Positions 47,012-55,743 of a stretch of DNA of 64,000 nt are shown one piece after another. The DNA is from Paenibacillus sp. GSMTC-2017 (lineage in GTDB: Bacteria; Bacillota; Bacilli; Paenibacillales; Paenibacillaceae). The stretch's first letter is position 1. Each line of letters opens with the position of its first letter. The translations under genes were made by a program, and so were the position numbers. The DNA lies in the NCBI RefSeq assembly GCF_016019935.1, contig NZ_JAECMT010000002.1:496001-560000 (forward strand). The letters are read 5' to 3'. The notes under the pieces are model-generated. The model searched no databases. It saw only the letters and a list, made by a program, of their open reading frames with translations, and had not been told where the DNA came from.

Positions 47012-48016
47012 TTAGCGACCTTCCTTGTCATCGATCCCACCATCTTGCTGACCGATTGAGGATCTCATCTTTGTGTCAGCTTCAATGTTCTTTAAATTCA
47101 TGTAGTCCATAACACCAAGTTTCCCGCTTCTTAATGCTTCTGCCATTGCAAGTGGAACTTGAGACTCAGATTCAACAACTCTTGCTTCCATTTCTACAAC
47201 TTTAGCTTTATTTTCTTGTTCCTGTGCAACTGCCATTGCACGACGTTCTTCGGCTTTAGCTTGAGCAATTTTTTTGTCCGCTTCTGCTTGTTCTGTCTGC
47301 AAATGAGCACCGATGTTTTTACCTACATCTACATCCGCAATATCAATCGATAAGATTTCAAAAGCTGTTCCTGCATCTAGACCTTTCCCAAGGACAGTTC
47401 TTGATATCAAATCAGGATTTTCCAATACATCTTTATGTGAGTTCGAGGAACCTACTGTCGTTACAATACCTTCACCTACACGAGCTATTATCGTTTCTTC
47501 ACCAGCACCACCGACTAAACGATCAATGTTAGCACGTACAGTTACACGCGCTTTAACTTTTACTTCGATTCCGTCTTTAGCAACTGCAGCTACAATTGGC
47601 GTTTCAATTACACGTGGGTTAACGCTCATTTGTACAGCAAGTAATACATCGCGACCTGCAAGATCGATCGCTGCTGCACGCTCAAACGGCAATGGAATAT
47701 TTGCGCGTTGTGCTGCAATCAATGCGTTCACAACTCTGTCAACGTTACCGCCTGCTAGAAAGTGACTTTCTAGTTGGTTAATATTAAGACCTAATCCCGC
47801 TTTAGTCGCTTTAATCAACGGATTAACAATACGACTAGGTACAACTCTCCGCAATCTCATCGCAACTAGTGTAATAATACTTATACGAACACCTGACGCA
47901 AGAGCGGAAATCCATAGCATAATTGGGAAAAAGCTTAAAAATACGGATAGCACAATTATCGCCAGTACAACAATAATTACTAATGTAACACCTGGTTCTA
48001 AACCAAATAAAGTCAT
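47012..48016 (-). CDS. floA: Flotillin-like protein FloA
   Basis: Membrane scaffold of functional microdomains (YqfA). The 334-residue protein has an N-terminal membrane segment ([20 protein letters not shown]), a PHB/SPFH domain with [18 protein letters not shown] and [19 protein letters not shown], and the Ala/Glu-rich coiled coil ([20 protein letters not shown]) typical of flotillins. ATG 48016 has AGGGG; upstream in-frame codons lie in the gap after nfeD. Confidence 0.96.
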   Translation of the reverse strand: MTLFGLEPGVTLVIIVVLAIIVLSVFLSFFPIMLWISALASGVRISIITLVAMRLRRVVPSRIVNPLIKATKAGLGLNINQLESHFLAGGNVDRVVNALIAAQRANIPLPFERAAAIDLAGRDVLLAVQMSVNPRVIETPIVAAVAKDGIEVKVKARVTVRANIDRLVGGAGEETIIARVGEGIVTTVGSSNSHKDVLENPDLISRTVLGKGLDAGTAFEILSIDIADVDVGKNIGAHLQTEQAEADKKIAQAKAEERRAMAVAQEQENKAKVVEMEARVVESESQVPLAMAEALRSGKLGVMDYMNLKNIEADTKMRSSIGQQDGGIDDKEGR

Positions 48017-48091
48017 AGATAAACCCCTATCTTCTCTCACATCGGAGAGCCGTTGTATTTTTAAAAACTTACGTATACATCTCATTTACAT

Positions 48092-49480
48092 CTACTTATT
48101 CAGTTCCTTTACAAACACCCATGTACCTTCAGCTTTCACAACTTGGACTGGTTTATTGACATCAATAAACTCGCCTTCAGTTACTACATCAACACGTTCT
48201 TCACCAATCAGCGCAATTCCTGACGGTCTTAGTGTCGTTAGAGAGACACCTTGTTGCCCGATTAATGAAGTTTTTAAATCTGCAGATAAAAAACCATTTT
48301 CAGTCGAGAGCTGCTCTCGCAATATAAATTTATTCCAAACACCACGACCCTTATTTGACTTTGCAAAAAGGATCACTGGAACAGTTGCAACAACTACCGC
48401 AACTAATAGTGATATTAAACCTGATGTCGGAGTTGGAGCAGCAATAACAACTCCTGTAACGAGTGATGCACTTCCTAGCAAACCCAATATACCAAAGCTT
48501 GGAATAAAGAACTCTAAGACGAGCAAAATGATACCAATGATGAAGAGAACGACTGACTCCATTCCTGCAAACCCTGCAATATAAGAACCGAAGAAATATA
48601 ATCCGAATGACAACAGTCCTATAATGCCTGGTGCCCCATAACCTGGTACAAGCATCTCAATTGCAATTCCTGCGATACCAAGTATTAAAAGAATCGTTGC
48701 TACAATTGGATTAACTAGAAACCTTGCAACTTTTTCAGCAATGGAAGGTTCGATTTCGATTATGGTTCGATTTTCTAGTTGTAACCAAGTAACGACTTCT
48801 TCTACGGATTCGGCTGTATGCTCGGAATAGCCAACTTTCTCGGCGTCAGATGCAGATAAGGATAATATTTCTCCAGCTTTTTTATCCCTACCGATCAAAT
48901 TACTGAGCTTGACAGTAACATTTGTGTCTACCATAGCTGCTGCAATAGCAGCATCTCTACCATTTAGTTTAGCCGCCGCACTCATCTTTCCTACCCAATA
49001 CGATATCGTCTTTGGATCTTCTATCAACTTACCGTCCCCATTAACGACCGCTGCTGATCCGATTATACTTCCTGGCTGCATGACGATGTTATTGGCGTTC
49101 AATGCGATATAGGTTCCTGCTGATACAGCTTTCCCTTCTACAAATGCTGTAGTCGGAATTTTACTAGATCTAATGAGTTCGCCAATTTCACTTGCGCTGT
49201 CCACTCTTCCACCTAGTGTGTTCACAACTAAGATGATATGCTCAGCATTCGCTTCTTCCGCTTCCTTAAATGCTCTCTCCAAGAAAGATTGTAGACCTTG
49301 TTCAACCGTATGTTTAATCGGAATGACAATTACCGCTGTTCCAACCTCTTTAGACTTACTTGTGTCATCTCCGTTAGCATAGGCAGAAGGTACTACGACC
49401 ATTCCAAGCGTAAAGCAAACGATTGCAAAGAGCATTAGTGGAAAGAATATCATCTTTCTCAACCAACTACTTTCACCCAA
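48092..49480 (-). CDS. yqeZ: NfeD-family membrane protease (ClpP class), YqeZ
   Basis: A 462-residue long-form NfeD protein. A signal/membrane segment precedes the ClpP-like serine protease domain (VNTLGGRVDSASEIGELI, VEGKAVSAGTYIALNA with Ser, MQPGSIIGSAAVV and its Lys partner further on). Four to five membrane helices follow and a C-terminal OB fold (RPSGIALIGEERVDVVTEGE). Works together with flotillin in membrane domains. Start TTG at 49480 with GGAGGG. First gene of the sigma-W unit. Confidence 0.93.
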   Translation of the reverse strand: MGESSWLRKMIFFPLMLFAIVCFTLGMVVVPSAYANGDDTSKSKEVGTAVIVIPIKHTVEQGLQSFLERAFKEAEEANAEHIILVVNTLGGRVDSASEIGELIRSSKIPTTAFVEGKAVSAGTYIALNANNIVMQPGSIIGSAAVVNGDGKLIEDPKTISYWVGKMSAAAKLNGRDAAIAAAMVDTNVTVKLSNLIGRDKKAGEILSLSASDAEKVGYSEHTAESVEEVVTWLQLENRTIIEIEPSIAEKVARFLVNPIVATILLILGIAGIAIEMLVPGYGAPGIIGLLSFGLYFFGSYIAGFAGMESVVLFIIGIILLVLEFFIPSFGILGLLGSASLVTGVVIAAPTPTSGLISLLVAVVVATVPVILFAKSNKGRGVWNKFILREQLSTENGFLSADLKTSLIGQQGVSLTTLRPSGIALIGEERVDVVTEGEFIDVNKPVQVVKAEGTWVFVKELNK

Positions 49481-49515
49481 GTCAGGCCCTCCTCTTTTTT
49501 AATACTATTCCCTAA

Positions 49516-49541
49516 TACGTCTAAAAGCCTACTTTGTTTCA
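49516..49541 (-). promoter_or_regulatory. Sigma-W-type promoter of nfeD-floA operon
   Basis: On the minus strand TGAAAC (49536-49541) and CGTA (49516-49519) are separated by 16 nt, the sigma-W pattern. In B. subtilis yqeZ-yqfA-yqfB is a known sigma-W operon, so the envelope-stress control appears conserved. Confidence 0.75.
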
Positions 49542-49581
49542 TTTTTCTCATAATTCATCTAGTTACATACGCAAGTGAACG

Positions 49582-49612
49582 AAAAAAACACCCCTTAAAA
49601 GGGGTGTTTTGC
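49582..49612 (-). terminator. Intrinsic terminator after yqeY
   Basis: AAAACACCCCTT and AAGGGGTGTTTT pair perfectly, with TTTTTTT following on the minus strand. It separates rpsU-yqeY from the sigma-W promoter. Confidence 0.9.
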
Positions 49613-49627
49613 GAGCTTCTACGTTTG

Positions 49628-50071
49628 CTATTGCAGAAATTGCTGTACAGCTTGATTTACTAGTTTACCGTCAGCGCGACCCTTAGTTTTTGGCATAAGG
49701 GCGCTCATGACTTTCCCCATATCGGCTTTGGAAGAAGCACCGAGTTCATGGATGGTCTGCCTTACTATCTCTTGAATCTCTTCTTCAGTTAGCTGCTCGG
49801 GAAGGTAATGACTAATAATTTCGATTTCTGCTTCAAGACCCGTAACCAGATCCTCGCGGCCGGCTTTCTTAAAATCTTGGAGGGAATCTTTACGTTGTTT
49901 GATCTCACGACTTAATATATCAAGCACTTCATTATCGTCCAAAGGACGTTTGAGATCAATCTCCAAGTTTTTAACCGATGCACGCATCATTCGAATTGTG
50001 CTTAGCTTAAACTTTTCCTGACTCTTCATGGCTTGCTTCATATCGTCGGTCAATCGTTCGCTCAGGTTCAT
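49628..50071 (-). CDS. yqeY: GatB/YqeY domain-containing protein
   Basis: A 147-residue protein related to the C-terminal tRNA-binding domain of GatB, function unclear. Features are LSTIRMMRASVKNLEIDLKR, EIEIISHYLPEQLTEEEI and MGKVMSALMPKTKGRADGKL. It follows rpsU by 15 nt, the common pairing in Bacillota. Confidence 0.95.
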   Translation of the reverse strand: MNLSERLTDDMKQAMKSQEKFKLSTIRMMRASVKNLEIDLKRPLDDNEVLDILSREIKQRKDSLQDFKKAGREDLVTGLEAEIEIISHYLPEQLTEEEIQEIVRQTIHELGASSKADMGKVMSALMPKTKGRADGKLVNQAVQQFLQ

Positions 50072-50086
50072 TATGCAAGGCTCCTC

Positions 50087-50260
50087 CTAGAACTTTCTCT
50101 TACGCGCAGCCTCAGACTTCTTCTTGCGCTTAACACTTGGCTTTTCATAATGCTTGCGTTTTTTCACCTCAGCCAAAACACCGTCTTTTGCGATGGAACG
50201 TTTAAAGCGGCGAAGCGCAGCATCAATAGTTTCGTTTTTGCGAACTTTAGTTTCAGACAC
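50087..50260 (-). CDS. rpsU: 30S ribosomal protein S21
   Basis: A 57-residue basic protein: [17 protein letters not shown], then [19 protein letters not shown]. Start is GTG at 50260 with GGAGGG 7 nt upstream; the frame is open further upstream into the promoter region but homologues begin here. First gene behind a strong sigma-A promoter, followed by yqeY. Confidence 0.97.
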   Translation of the reverse strand: MSETKVRKNETIDAALRRFKRSIAKDGVLAEVKKRKHYEKPSVKRKKKSEAARKRKF

Positions 50261-50319
50261 CAGTTTTCCCTCCCTCCGAAACAGACCGTCCAGAGCTTTA
50301 ACACGGTTTATCAAATTTC

Positions 50320-50349
50320 ATTATAAGGTAAACTAAAAGCATGTGTCAA
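50320..50349 (-). promoter_or_regulatory. Sigma-A promoter of rpsU-yqeY
   Basis: On the minus strand consensus TTGACA (50344-50349) and TATAAT (50320-50325) are 18 nt apart, in the gap between the HIT gene and rpsU. Confidence 0.85.
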
Positions 50350-50355
50350 CTTTCG

Positions 50356-50700
50356 TTAGTTTGCCAATAATGTGCTAAGCTTCTGGCCGCCCAGCAGATG
50401 GATATGCAAGTGGTAGACTACCTGTCCTCCATCGCTGTTTACGTTGTTGATAAGCCGGTACCCAGCGTCCGCAATCCCTTGTTCCTTCGCAATTTCTCGA
50501 GCTGCGGCAAACAGCTCAGCGATCAGATCAGCATCCTCATTCGTGACATCGTTCATCGTAGGTATATGTTTCTTAGGGATGATCAATATGTGAACAGGAG
50601 CGGCTGGCTGAATGTCTTTGAAGGCTAAAACTCGTTCATTCTCAAAAACTTTTGTTGATGGAATCGAGCCTTCGATGATTTTGCAAAAAATGCAGTCCAT
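50356..50700 (-). CDS. HIT family protein (HinT-like)
   Basis: A 114-residue histidine-triad nucleotide-binding protein. The active-site triad is HLHIHLLGG near the C-terminus; FCKIIEGSIPSTKV and HILIIPKKHIPTM are typical of HinT proteins, which hydrolyse AMP-lysine-type phosphoramidates. ATG 50700 has GGAGGT. Stands alone between its own upstream gap and the rpsU promoter. Confidence 0.96.
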   Translation of the reverse strand: MDCIFCKIIEGSIPSTKVFENERVLAFKDIQPAAPVHILIIPKKHIPTMNDVTNEDADLIAELFAAAREIAKEQGIADAGYRLINNVNSDGGQVVYHLHIHLLGGQKLSTLLAN

Positions 50701-50771
50701 TGTATTTCTACCTCCTTACGAATCCTTAATTACTATAATAACGAAAATATCGACGCTCGTCCAATAAATAA

Positions 50772-50806
50772 GCGTCGGAGAGCAGGCAAAGCCTGATTTC
50801 CGACGC
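50772..50806. terminator. Strong nested hairpin between HIT gene and 50818-51183
   Basis: GCGTCGGA and TCCGACGC enclose a second stem AGCAGGC/GCCTGAT. T-rich but not uniform tract on the minus strand. Likely terminator of the gene ending at 50818. Confidence 0.65.
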
Positions 50807-50817
50807 AAAAGAACTAA

Positions 50818-51183
50818 TTAATAGTAATAATATGGTAGTAATGATAAAGCTAGGAGTGATGCAAGAGGGAATGATCTCCGATAAAAACGTCTTGGGAAAA
50901 ATCCTCCTCCAAAACCCCCACCGAATCCTCCTCCAAAACCATGACCAAAACCATGACCAAAACCATGACCACCATGAAATGGTCTGCTGCCATAATCAAA
51001 TCTACCATATTCATTAGGACAATAAGGCACAGCTATACAAACCATCTCATCGTCTACATGCTCAACGATTCCGTCACAGCATACTCCATCAATCGTCTGT
51101 ACCATAACATAACGATGCATATGCTGTTCACAATGTTTCTTTTTATTCGTTGATTCCAGTGCTTTATTTTCCAAAACAATCAT
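50818..51183 (-). CDS. Small Gly/His/Phe-repeat protein, unknown function
   Basis: Up to 121 residues. The N-terminal half looks like a small beta-barrel (YVMVQTIDGVCCDGIVEHVD, then VCIAVPYCPN). The middle is a repeat of GHGF and GGGF, encoded by 12-bp DNA repeats near 50930-50970. The tail has RRFYRRSFPLASLLALSLLP and four Tyr. The ATG at 51183 abuts GGAGG; a TTG at 51174 has proper spacing. Similar Gly-rich proteins occur in Paenibacillus and may be spore or surface proteins, but this is not established. Confidence 0.7.
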   Translation of the reverse strand: MIVLENKALESTNKKKHCEQHMHRYVMVQTIDGVCCDGIVEHVDDEMVCIAVPYCPNEYGRFDYGSRPFHGGHGFGHGFGHGFGGGFGGGFGGGFFPRRFYRRSFPLASLLALSLLPYYYY

Positions 51184-51237
51184 CCTCCTATTGCAACATC
51201 TTATGTGGCAATAGGCATTTGGCTACAACTAAAGTAT

Positions 51238-51867
51238 TTAAAAAGTTATTACCATGCCCTTTGTGTAGCTCAAAATCGTTTTGTGCAGTGCATCTGCAAT
51301 ATCTAGCCAATCATGTCCACCAGAAAGTCGAATGAGTGCATTTTTGTTACCTTCAATTGCAAAATGAAACTTTGAAATACTGTTAGACAAATCCGTAATT
51401 ACGGACTTTATCTCTTCTATGCTTTGCAACTCTTCTTGCTTGAGTGCTCCGCTTCCTTCACCGATGCTTAGTAGTTTTTGATGCATTTGATTACGGAGAA
51501 AAGCATAACCTCCAGGAGCTTGTGCAAAGTTCTCGCTGGATAACTCCTTTGCTTTTCTCATCAAGTCATCAATGCCTTTTCCACTTTGAAGTACCATTTC
51601 ACTCATATGAGAAGCAGTCAATCGTGCCGCTTCAGCATCTTTGCTCGACAGCTCCTCAATTTGAGTAATAGATCTACTCCAATATTCCAAATCCGCCTTC
51701 CCTTGAACAAATCCTTCAAAAATGGCTTGTCCCTCTTCGACTATCTCTCTTTGCGAATGCTCGATATTTTTAGTAGAAAAAAGTACGTTCCCCATAACAC
51801 TCATAACTAACAACACTAATGTAATTGGCAGCGCTATCGGGCGTCTGCCGGTTTTGTTCTTGTCCAA
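51238..51867 (-). CDS. Membrane-anchored helical protein, unknown function
   Basis: A 209-residue protein with one membrane segment near the N-terminus (PITLVLLVMSVMGNVLF) and a mainly helical remainder (GQAIFEGFVQGKADLEYW, EAARLTASHMSEMVLQSG). The layout resembles the extracytoplasmic helical sensor part of signalling proteins, but no output domain is present. Start is TTG 51867 with TGGAGGGAG. It precedes nothing obvious and follows the end of addA by 37 nt. No family recognised. Confidence 0.65.
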   Translation of the reverse strand: MDKNKTGRRPIALPITLVLLVMSVMGNVLFSTKNIEHSQREIVEEGQAIFEGFVQGKADLEYWSRSITQIEELSSKDAEAARLTASHMSEMVLQSGKGIDDLMRKAKELSSENFAQAPGGYAFLRNQMHQKLLSIGEGSGALKQEELQSIEEIKSVITDLSNSISKFHFAIEGNKNALIRLSGGHDWLDIADALHKTILSYTKGMVITF

Positions 51868-51903
51868 TATTCTCCCTCCATATTATAAAAATTGAAATAT
51901 GTA

Positions 51904-54900
51904 CTACAGCTTTACATTTTGAGCACCATCAAAGAAAAATAAAATCCGTTCATTTACTTTCTGTCCCAGTACCATTTCAATAGCTTCCGCATACAAATCG
52001 AGTTGGAAACGATGGCGTTCAGCCGCTTGATCCCATTCCCCTCTTGATACTCGATCAGTCTTATAATCAAGAAGAACTACACCTTGCTCATCCCGAAAGA
52101 GACAATCTATGACACCTTGTATCAAAATAGGCTCGTCTTCTAACAGCTCATCCTGTGCTCCATAAACCCGGCTCGCTGGAAACATACAACTGAATGGTAC
52201 CTCTCTACGAACCCAACTTGCGCCCAGAAGTCTGCGGCCCACATCACTATTAAAAAATGCAGCAACTGCGTTAAGGTCGATAGCTTCAGATTGATGCTTA
52301 GTTAATAATCGTTTATCAATCATGCCCGCAAGTGTCTCTTCCAACGTATCCTTATCAGGGCTACCGCTTAAAGGCACATGTTGCATAAGTAAATGATTAA
52401 CAGAGCCCTTCTCAGCAGCAGTTAACGACTTCTCCTCCATAAAAGCAGGTCGGCGTAATCGCAGAGTATAGTTTTGTGTTGACTCCTTGTCCTTTATTTC
52501 TGTTGTGAACAAAGGTGTTTCCACAGTCTCTTCTTCTAAAACTGAGTGAAGCCGTTTCATTTCGGTTACCGAAGTTTTTGCTGCAATAAGTTGGGCTGAT
52601 TTATGAGGATATTGCCAACTTAACCGTTTACGCATTTCAACATCTTCTTCAACATCATTAAGCAGAGCAAGAGTCGTTACAGCCGCTAACCGTTCTGTAA
52701 ATGCTGTGGTCAAGCTTTCATCCATTTCTTCTTCTGTAGCTGCAGCTTCATTCGCAAACAATGTTGCAGGCAAAATCTGAGCTGTCCACGTGGATGGCGA
52801 TTCACTAACAACATTATTTTTTACTGCGAGAGGCCCTATCCAGTCCATAAATGATCTTGCAGTTGCAACACGGAAATCTGTTACGTTCCCATATCCATCT
52901 ATAGACTGTTCCCAGCGCTTCATCTTTTTCGCAACATCAGCTACTGTACCAACTAGGAACATTTTTTCTTTAGGTCTCGTCAGCGCAACATAAAGAATGC
53001 GCATTTCCTCCGCAAGCAATTCCATTCTAAGCTTCTTTCTTATCGCTAGAAACGGTAACGTCGGAAAGCTAATTCTTAATTCAGGATCAACAAAACGAGG
53101 GCCAAAACCAAGTGATTTATGTTTTAAGAATGAGCTTCTTAAATCCTGCTGATTAAACAGTTTGCCTAATCCTGCTACAAAAACGACAGGGAACTCCAAT
53201 CCTTTACTCTTGTGGATAGACATAATTCGCACTACATTTTCTTGTTCACCTAGTGCACGCGCCGTTCCAAGATCTCCGCCACTTTCTCGCATACGCTCGA
53301 TAAATCGTAGAAATCGGAAAAGACCACGAAATGAAGTTGCCTCATATTGTCTAGAACGATCATGAAGTGCTCTAAGATTTGCTTGCCTTTGAGCACCTCC
53401 TGGCAGACCACCAACAAAAACATAATAGCCCGTTTCACGATAGATACGCCATAACAAGTCTGCTAATGACCCTTGACGCGCTTCTGCTCTCCACTCATCA
53501 AGACTATTTAGAAACCTTGCAATCTTCATTCTAGATTCATCCGCAAGCTTACTATCACCCGCCGCATGAAGAACGGCATCGTAATAAGTGCTGTTAGTAG
53601 AATGTATCCGTATTAGCGCCAGCTCTTCCGCAGTCAAAGCGAAGAGTGGTGAACGAAGAGCAGCTGCAAGTGGAATATCTTGATAAGGATTGTCAATAAC
53701 GCGTAGCAAAGACAGGATCGTTTCTACTTCCGTTGCTTCAAAATAACCACTACTGAGCTCAGCGTATGCTGGTATTCCTTTCAATTGTAGCTCTTCAATA
53801 ATAATTGGCGCCCATTGCGAAGTGGCACGAAGTAGAATAACGACATCTCGCCACTCTAGAGGTCGGTAGACACGTTTCTTCCCATCATAGACTTGGAATC
53901 CATTGTCCATCATCTCTTGTAGTTTCAAGCCAATCCAGCGCGCTTCAAGTTGAACCACTTTTAGATCAGCCACATCTTCAGCTGAAGAATGCCCCTCTAA
54001 AACTTCATCAGGGTCATCAATGTTATCGTCAGAGTAGTTGTCTTCCTCGGATTCTTCGCTATTAGCTCTATCTAAAAGTGTGATTTCAACCGTGCAACTA
54101 TTTTCGGGTATCGGCTGTGGATAGGTTGCTCCGCACACAAGTTCAGCTCGGCTATCATAATCCATCTCCGCAACATTCTCACGCATGATTGATTTGAAAA
54201 CTTCATTAACCCCATCGACAACTTCATGACGGCTGCGGAAATTTCTAGCAAGATCAATTCGTTGGCCAATTTTGGAATTATTTAATTCTTTTGAACGTGT
54301 GGTTGTATGATTACGATCTAATTCTTGCTCCGAACGTGTGCGATAGGATTTATATTTGTTTAGAAATAAGTTTGGCTCTGCTAATCGGAAACGATATATG
54401 CTCTGCTTAACATCACCAACCATAAATCGATTACCATTGTCTCTACGTTCAATTAAGGAAACTATCGCTTCCTGAACCATGTTCGTATCTTGATATTCAT
54501 CAAGCAATATTTCGTCAAATAATCGTTGATAATCGAGTGCTGCAACTGAAGGTAACAGGTTGTCCGGTGTGGAGTCTTTATCCCGCAAAATGCGAAGACA
54601 ATAATGTTCCAAATCTCCAAAGTCGAGCAGACCTTTTGCACGTTTAGCTGCTTCATAGCTTTCACCAAATGAAATAACAAGCTCAGCAAGAGTACGCATA
54701 AGTGGAGCAAGCTCCCTAAGCTCATCTAGAAATTGTTCTGCCGTTCTTCCGAATAACTCATCTGATAAGCCACTAACAAGCTTCTTCGCACCATCTCGAA
54801 GTTCTTTCACTTGCTCCTGCAATGATTTGTCGTATTCATCGCCTCGCATAGCTTTAAGTTTGCCAAATGCTGCACGTTGGAAGGCATCCGCCCATTCACT

Positions 54901-55743
54901 CCAAGAAGTTGATTCGACTGAGTGTAGCAAGCTCTGAATAAGGCTTAAATCTTCTTCTAGTGTGACCGCATATGGTGCTGGGCCCGCAGGAGATTTCGTT
55001 AGCTCAAGAGCTTGTGCAATTAGAGAAAACGCTCCCTCGAGCGACAGTAGAATATCGCTACGTAAACTAATTACCCATTCGCTGCACTCTAACTCCACAA
55101 TCGAATTTATTTGAAATGTACCTGCTGTTTCTCTTAACCAATAATCGGGCCATGGGTGACTCTGAGCAAAATCATAAAGTTGCTGTACAAGATGATATAG
55201 CGGCTCGTCACCACGTTCTCCACCATAACGGTCTGCTAGTGATAGAAAAGCACCATTATCTTCAGTACCTCCGCTATATTTGTGCTCGAACAATTCATCC
55301 AGCACATCTAGCCTCATCAGTTCACTCTCTGTCTCGTTAGCGATTCTAAAACCTGGATCAAGACCAATAAGCGGGTAATACCGTCTAATGACATCCAAAC
55401 AGAAGGAGTGAAGTGTCGTAATGGATGACCTTCCCATCAGAGCAAGCTGCTTGCGAAGATGCTCTGATTCAGGTTGCTTATCGAGCTCCTTCTCAAGCGC
55501 AAGCCTGATACGATCTTTCATCTCAGCAGCAGCCGCTTTCGTAAAGGTCGCGACCAACAGCCGATCTACATCAGTGTTGGACGATATTTTCCGAATAATG
55601 CGCTCGACGAGAACAGCCGTTTTCCCTGAGCCAGCAGCAGCAGCCACTAACACATTCGTGCCGCCTGTTACGATCGCTTCCCATTGATCATCCGTCCAAG
55701 TACTATTTTCAGGCTTCGGTACCCGAATCACTTCTGGCATCAT
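51904..55743 (-). CDS. addA: ATP-dependent helicase/nuclease subunit A (AddA)
   Basis: A 1279-residue subunit of the AddAB helicase-nuclease, which processes double-strand breaks to Chi for RecA loading. UvrD-like motor: Walker A VAAAAGSGKTAVLVERII, GDVKQSIYRFRLAEP, LARNFRSRHEVV, MSIHKSKGLEFPVVF, YVALTRPKEK. C-terminal RecB-like nuclease has GVIDCLFRDEQGVVLLDYKT. DEYQDTN is Walker B. The ATG overlaps the addB stop by 4 nt. Length is typical of Bacillales. Confidence 0.97.
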   Translation of the reverse strand: MMPEVIRVPKPENSTWTDDQWEAIVTGGTNVLVAAAAGSGKTAVLVERIIRKISSNTDVDRLLVATFTKAAAAEMKDRIRLALEKELDKQPESEHLRKQLALMGRSSITTLHSFCLDVIRRYYPLIGLDPGFRIANETESELMRLDVLDELFEHKYSGGTEDNGAFLSLADRYGGERGDEPLYHLVQQLYDFAQSHPWPDYWLRETAGTFQINSIVELECSEWVISLRSDILLSLEGAFSLIAQALELTKSPAGPAPYAVTLEEDLSLIQSLLHSVESTSWSEWADAFQRAAFGKLKAMRGDEYDKSLQEQVKELRDGAKKLVSGLSDELFGRTAEQFLDELRELAPLMRTLAELVISFGESYEAAKRAKGLLDFGDLEHYCLRILRDKDSTPDNLLPSVAALDYQRLFDEILLDEYQDTNMVQEAIVSLIERRDNGNRFMVGDVKQSIYRFRLAEPNLFLNKYKSYRTRSEQELDRNHTTTRSKELNNSKIGQRIDLARNFRSRHEVVDGVNEVFKSIMRENVAEMDYDSRAELVCGATYPQPIPENSCTVEITLLDRANSEESEEDNYSDDNIDDPDEVLEGHSSAEDVADLKVVQLEARWIGLKLQEMMDNGFQVYDGKKRVYRPLEWRDVVILLRATSQWAPIIIEELQLKGIPAYAELSSGYFEATEVETILSLLRVIDNPYQDIPLAAALRSPLFALTAEELALIRIHSTNSTYYDAVLHAAGDSKLADESRMKIARFLNSLDEWRAEARQGSLADLLWRIYRETGYYVFVGGLPGGAQRQANLRALHDRSRQYEATSFRGLFRFLRFIERMRESGGDLGTARALGEQENVVRIMSIHKSKGLEFPVVFVAGLGKLFNQQDLRSSFLKHKSLGFGPRFVDPELRISFPTLPFLAIRKKLRMELLAEEMRILYVALTRPKEKMFLVGTVADVAKKMKRWEQSIDGYGNVTDFRVATARSFMDWIGPLAVKNNVVSESPSTWTAQILPATLFANEAAATEEEMDESLTTAFTERLAAVTTLALLNDVEEDVEMRKRLSWQYPHKSAQLIAAKTSVTEMKRLHSVLEEETVETPLFTTEIKDKESTQNYTLRLRRPAFMEEKSLTAAEKGSVNHLLMQHVPLSGSPDKDTLEETLAGMIDKRLLTKHQSEAIDLNAVAAFFNSDVGRRLLGASWVRREVPFSCMFPASRVYGAQDELLEDEPILIQGVIDCLFRDEQGVVLLDYKTDRVSRGEWDQAAERHRFQLDLYAEAIEMVLGQKVNERILFFFDGAQNVKL

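Noticed and set aside
48156-48584. 142-residue plus-strand frame inside nfeD
   Set aside because: Antisense to a well-recognised gene; composition follows the complement of the NfeD membrane helices.
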